From: Rhodospirillales bacterium
Lineage (GTDB): Bacteria > Pseudomonadota > Alphaproteobacteria > Acetobacterales > Acetobacteraceae
Length of the DNA: 7,184 nt
NCBI GenBank assembly: GCA_025350425.1
Contig: JANXXW010000291.1
Location: 1-7,184, forward strand
Direction: 5' to 3'
This document shows positions 5,597-7,184 of this stretch, in pieces. Numbering within the stretch: the stretch's first letter is position 1; the number at the start of each line of letters is the position of its first letter. The position numbers and the translations under genes were made by a program. The notes beneath the pieces are model-generated. The model was not told the origin of the DNA and made no database searches. It saw only the letters and a program-made list of their open reading frames with translations.

Positions 5597-6708
5597 GCCA
5601 CCTGTTCCAACCGTGGCGCCTCGACGCTCTTGATCTCGCCAACCGCATCGTGATCGCGCCGATGTGCCAGTATTCGGCCACGGACGGGAAGGCTGGCGAT
5701 TGGCACATGCTCCACCTCGGCCATCTGGCGCTGTCGGGTGCCGGGTTGTTGATCCTGGAGGCGACGGCGATCTCGGCGGAAGGCCGGATTTCACCGGGCG
5801 ACCTCGGCCTCTATTCGGATGCGGACGAGGCGGCGCTGGGGCGTGTCGTCGGCGCGATCAGGGCCAACGCCCCGATCGCGCTCGCGGTGCAACTCAGCCA
5901 TGCCGGCCGCAAGGCATCGAGCCGCGCCCCATGGCACGGCGGCACGCAATACCGGCCTGACGAGCCCGGCGGCTGGAAGACCGAGGCGCCCTCCGCAGTG
6001 CCCCACGCCGAGGGCGAGGACATACCCACGGCGCTGGACCGCGCGGGCCTCGACCGGATAAGGCGGGACTTCGTGGCCGCCGCCGAACGCGCCGACCGCC
6101 TGGGCCTCGACGGGATCGAGATCCATGGCGCGCACGGCTATCTCCTGCACCAGTTTCTGTCGCCGCTCGCCAACAAGCGGCAGGACGAATATGGCGGCAG
6201 CCTGGAGAACCGGATGCGCTTCCCGCTGGAGGTGTTCGACGCCGTGCGCGCAGCGTTCCCCGTCGGAAAGCCGGTCTGGATGCGGATTTCCGCGACCGAC
6301 TGGGTGCCGAACGGCTGGGACATCGAAGGCACGGTGGCGCTGTCCAAGGAACTCAAGCTGCGGGGCTGTGCCGCCATCCATGTCACCACCGGCGGCGTCT
6401 CTCCGTTGCAGGCGATCAAGCTGGCGCCGGGATATCAGGTGCCGTTCGCCCAGCGCGTGAAGGCCGAAGTGGGCCTGCCCACCATCGCGGTCGGCTTGAT
6501 CACGGAACCCGAGCAGGCCGAGGCGATCATCGCCCAAGGCGAGGCGGATGCCATCTCCATCGCCCGTGCCATTCTGTATGACCCACGCTGGCCCTGGCAC
6601 GCGGCGGCCAAGCTCGGTGCCCACGTCTCGGCGCCAAAGCAATACTGGCGGTCTCAGCCGCGCGAGTACAAGGATTTGTTCGAGGGTGTGACGCTGGGAC
6701 AGCGGTGA
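5593..6708 (+). CDS. Old Yellow Enzyme-family NAD(P)H:flavin oxidoreductase, YqjM-like
   Basis: This 371-residue FMN-dependent TIM-barrel enzyme belongs to the thermophilic-like (YqjM/xenobiotic reductase) class. The class markers are Cys25 and Tyr27 in APMCQYS, which contact the flavin and substrate. Others are EATAI (57-61), Gln100 in VQLSHAGRK, the substrate-binding pair His178/His181 with Tyr183 (IHGAHGYLLHQFLSP), RxDEYGGSxENR-like 196-207, Arg231 in WMRIS, Arg325 in SIARAIL, and a C-terminal Arg353 in QYWR that reaches the neighbouring subunit's active site in YqjM. Such enzymes reduce activated C=C bonds and often nitro or nitrate-ester groups. The start is a GTG at 5593 with GAGGA (5581-5585) 7 bases before it; it overlaps the stop of a mini-ORF. 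It is last in the run, 31 bases after the diiron oxidase, and its stop lies 3 bases from the end of the opposing tRNA gene. Confidence 0.92.
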   Translation: MSHLFQPWRLDALDLANRIVIAPMCQYSATDGKAGDWHMLHLGHLALSGAGLLILEATAISAEGRISPGDLGLYSDADEAALGRVVGAIRANAPIALAVQLSHAGRKASSRAPWHGGTQYRPDEPGGWKTEAPSAVPHAEGEDIPTALDRAGLDRIRRDFVAAAERADRLGLDGIEIHGAHGYLLHQFLSPLANKRQDEYGGSLENRMRFPLEVFDAVRAAFPVGKPVWMRISATDWVPNGWDIEGTVALSKELKLRGCAAIHVTTGGVSPLQAIKLAPGYQVPFAQRVKAEVGLPTIAVGLITEPEQAEAIIAQGEADAISIARAILYDPRWPWHAAAKLGAHVSAPKQYWRSQPREYKDLFEGVTLGQR

Positions 6709-6711
6709 GTT

Positions 6712-6786
6712 TGGCTGGGGCGGGAGGGATCGAACCTCCGAATGCCGGAATCAAAATCCGGTGCCTTACCGCTTGGCGACGCCCCA
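6712..6786 (-). tRNA. trnQ: tRNA-Gln (anticodon UUG)
   Basis: On the minus strand the sequence folds as a full cloverleaf. The acceptor stem is TGGGGCG (6786-6780) with CGCCCCA (6722-6716). The D-arm region is GCCAAGCGGTAAGGC and the anticodon stem is CCGGA/TCCGG, with a TTTTGAT loop giving anticodon TTG (reads CAA, Gln). The T-arm GGAGG/CCTCC encloses TTCGATC. The discriminator is G and the CCA end is encoded (6712-6714). The length is 75 bases with CCA. It is transcribed in the same direction as the ispE gene upstream and toward the flavin reductase, whose stop codon ends 3 bases beyond the tRNA 3' end. Confidence 0.96.
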
Positions 6787-6790
6787 ACAG

Positions 6791-6805
6791 GCACGTCTTG
6801 CGTGC
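6791..6805 (-). other. Short hairpin in the tRNA-Gln leader
   Basis: GCACG-TCTTG-CGTGC is a perfect 5-base-pair stem with a 5-base loop, ending 5 bases before the tRNA 5' end. There is no T run, so it is not a convincing terminator. It may help separate the tRNA from its leader during RNase P processing, or be chance. Confidence 0.35.
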
Positions 6806-6810
6806 AGCGT

Positions 6811-6839
6811 TGAATAGGGAACGGGCGCGAAGTCGGCAA
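6811..6839 (-). promoter_or_regulatory. Probable sigma70-type promoter of tRNA-Gln
   Basis: On the minus strand, TTGCCG (6839-6834, 4 of 6 consensus bases) is separated by exactly 17 bases from TATTCA (6816-6811, 3 of 6). Transcription would start near 6804, about 18 bases before the tRNA 5' end, a normal distance. The 132-base gap between ispE and the tRNA holds nothing else that I can recognise. Confidence 0.4.
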
Positions 6840-6918
6840 GTGGCGGTTTCGGACGGGATTTCGCTTGCACCCCTGGGCGCTGCGGAATCACCACTGCTAG
6901 CCGCGATCTTCGCCGAGG

Positions 6919-7184
6919 TCAGCGCGCAGCGAAATGCCGGTCCGTCCGCTCCGGATTGAGGCCGCCGCCCCAGCACCACCATTGCGGCCTGCGTACGGCG
7001 CGCGCCATCGCCTCGGCCGTTGCCGCGTCCCGCGTCAAGGCGAAGCAGGTCGCGCCGGAGCCGCTCATGCGGGCGATGAGGCAGCCCGGCTGGGCGCGCA
7101 GCGTGGCGACCAGCTCGGCGATGGCGGGGCAGAGCGTGGCGGCCGGGGCCTGCAGGTCGTTGGTGGTGGTTTCCAGGTCGCCGA
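6919..7184 (-). CDS. ispE: 4-diphosphocytidyl-2-C-methyl-D-erythritol kinase, C-terminus (partial)
   Basis: The last 87 residues are visible; the gene enters from the right edge and stops at 6919-6921. RMSGSGATCFAL (38-49 of the fragment) is the C-terminal glycine-rich motif of GHMP kinases in the form typical of IspE. The fragment begins GDLETTTNDLQAPA, matching the conserved NDLxxPA segment of IspE that precedes it. IspE phosphorylates the 2-hydroxyl of CDP-methylerythritol in the non-mevalonate isoprenoid pathway in the cytoplasm. The tail PQWWCWGGGLNPE is a usual type of ending for alphaproteobacterial copies. It is a core housekeeping gene, so the right end of the window is ordinary chromosome. 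The tRNA-Gln gene lies downstream on the same strand. Confidence 0.9.
   Translation of the reverse strand, partial: GDLETTTNDLQAPAATLCPAIAELVATLRAQPGCLIARMSGSGATCFALTRDAATAEAMARAVRRPQWWCWGGGLNPERTDRHFAAR

Noticed and set aside
6527..6982. A 151-codon minus-strand open frame running through the ispE end, the tRNA and the reductase end.
   Set aside because: It crosses a tRNA gene and two real gene ends in another frame and has no recognisable domain.
1..7184. CRISPR array, riboswitch, toxin-antitoxin pair or phage defence genes.
   Set aside because: I looked for regular repeats, long structured leaders and small paired genes on both strands and found none.

Overview
The window looks like a high-GC alphaproteobacterial chromosome, possibly Rhodospirillales/Acetobacteraceae. 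The evidence is the GC-rich third codon positions, the alphaproteobacterial style of the IS6 transposase, and an ispE tail next to tRNA-Gln. The lineage is an inference; no marker gene fixes it.

Layout: (1) 1-300, minus strand, is the N-terminus of a Tat-exported bicupin of the oxalate decarboxylase family, running off the left edge, with an AT-rich leader at 301-408. (2) 409-981 is a short IS6-family element with both terminal inverted repeats. Its transposase is broken by an internal deletion and no target duplication is visible. (3) 1018-6708, plus strand, is one tight seven-gene run: a polar amino-acid/opine-type periplasmic binding protein, two ABC permeases (no ATPase gene), a small single-domain cupin, a class I methyltransferase with an NPPY motif, a heme-oxygenase-like diiron oxidase (HDO) and an Old Yellow Enzyme-type flavin reductase. 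(4) 6712-6786, minus strand, is tRNA-Gln(UUG), with its own probable promoter and a hairpin in its leader. (5) 6919-7184, minus strand, is the C-terminus of ispE.

The seven-gene run is the point of interest. Gene gaps are 10, -4, 29, 3, 6 and 31 bases, so it is very probably one transcript. An importer of the arginine/ornithine/opine class is joined to a methyltransferase whose NPPY motif suits methylation of a planar nitrogen, a predicted diiron N-oxygenase-type enzyme and a cupin. The same kinds of parts make N-nitrosourea in streptozotocin biosynthesis (methyltransferase SznE, then SznF, which fuses an HDO and a cupin). Here they are separate proteins with an added flavin reductase. The operon may therefore modify an imported or cellular amino acid by N-methylation and N-oxidation, or degrade such a compound. 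This is a hypothesis from gene content and motifs; the cupin's metal site is not the same as I recall for SznF.

The IS6 remnant ends only 36 bases before the first gene of the operon, so it has probably replaced the native promoter region. DNA left of the IS has visibly lower GC (about 58% in the coding part by hand count, 44% in the leader) than the operon, so the IS marks a junction between two kinds of DNA.
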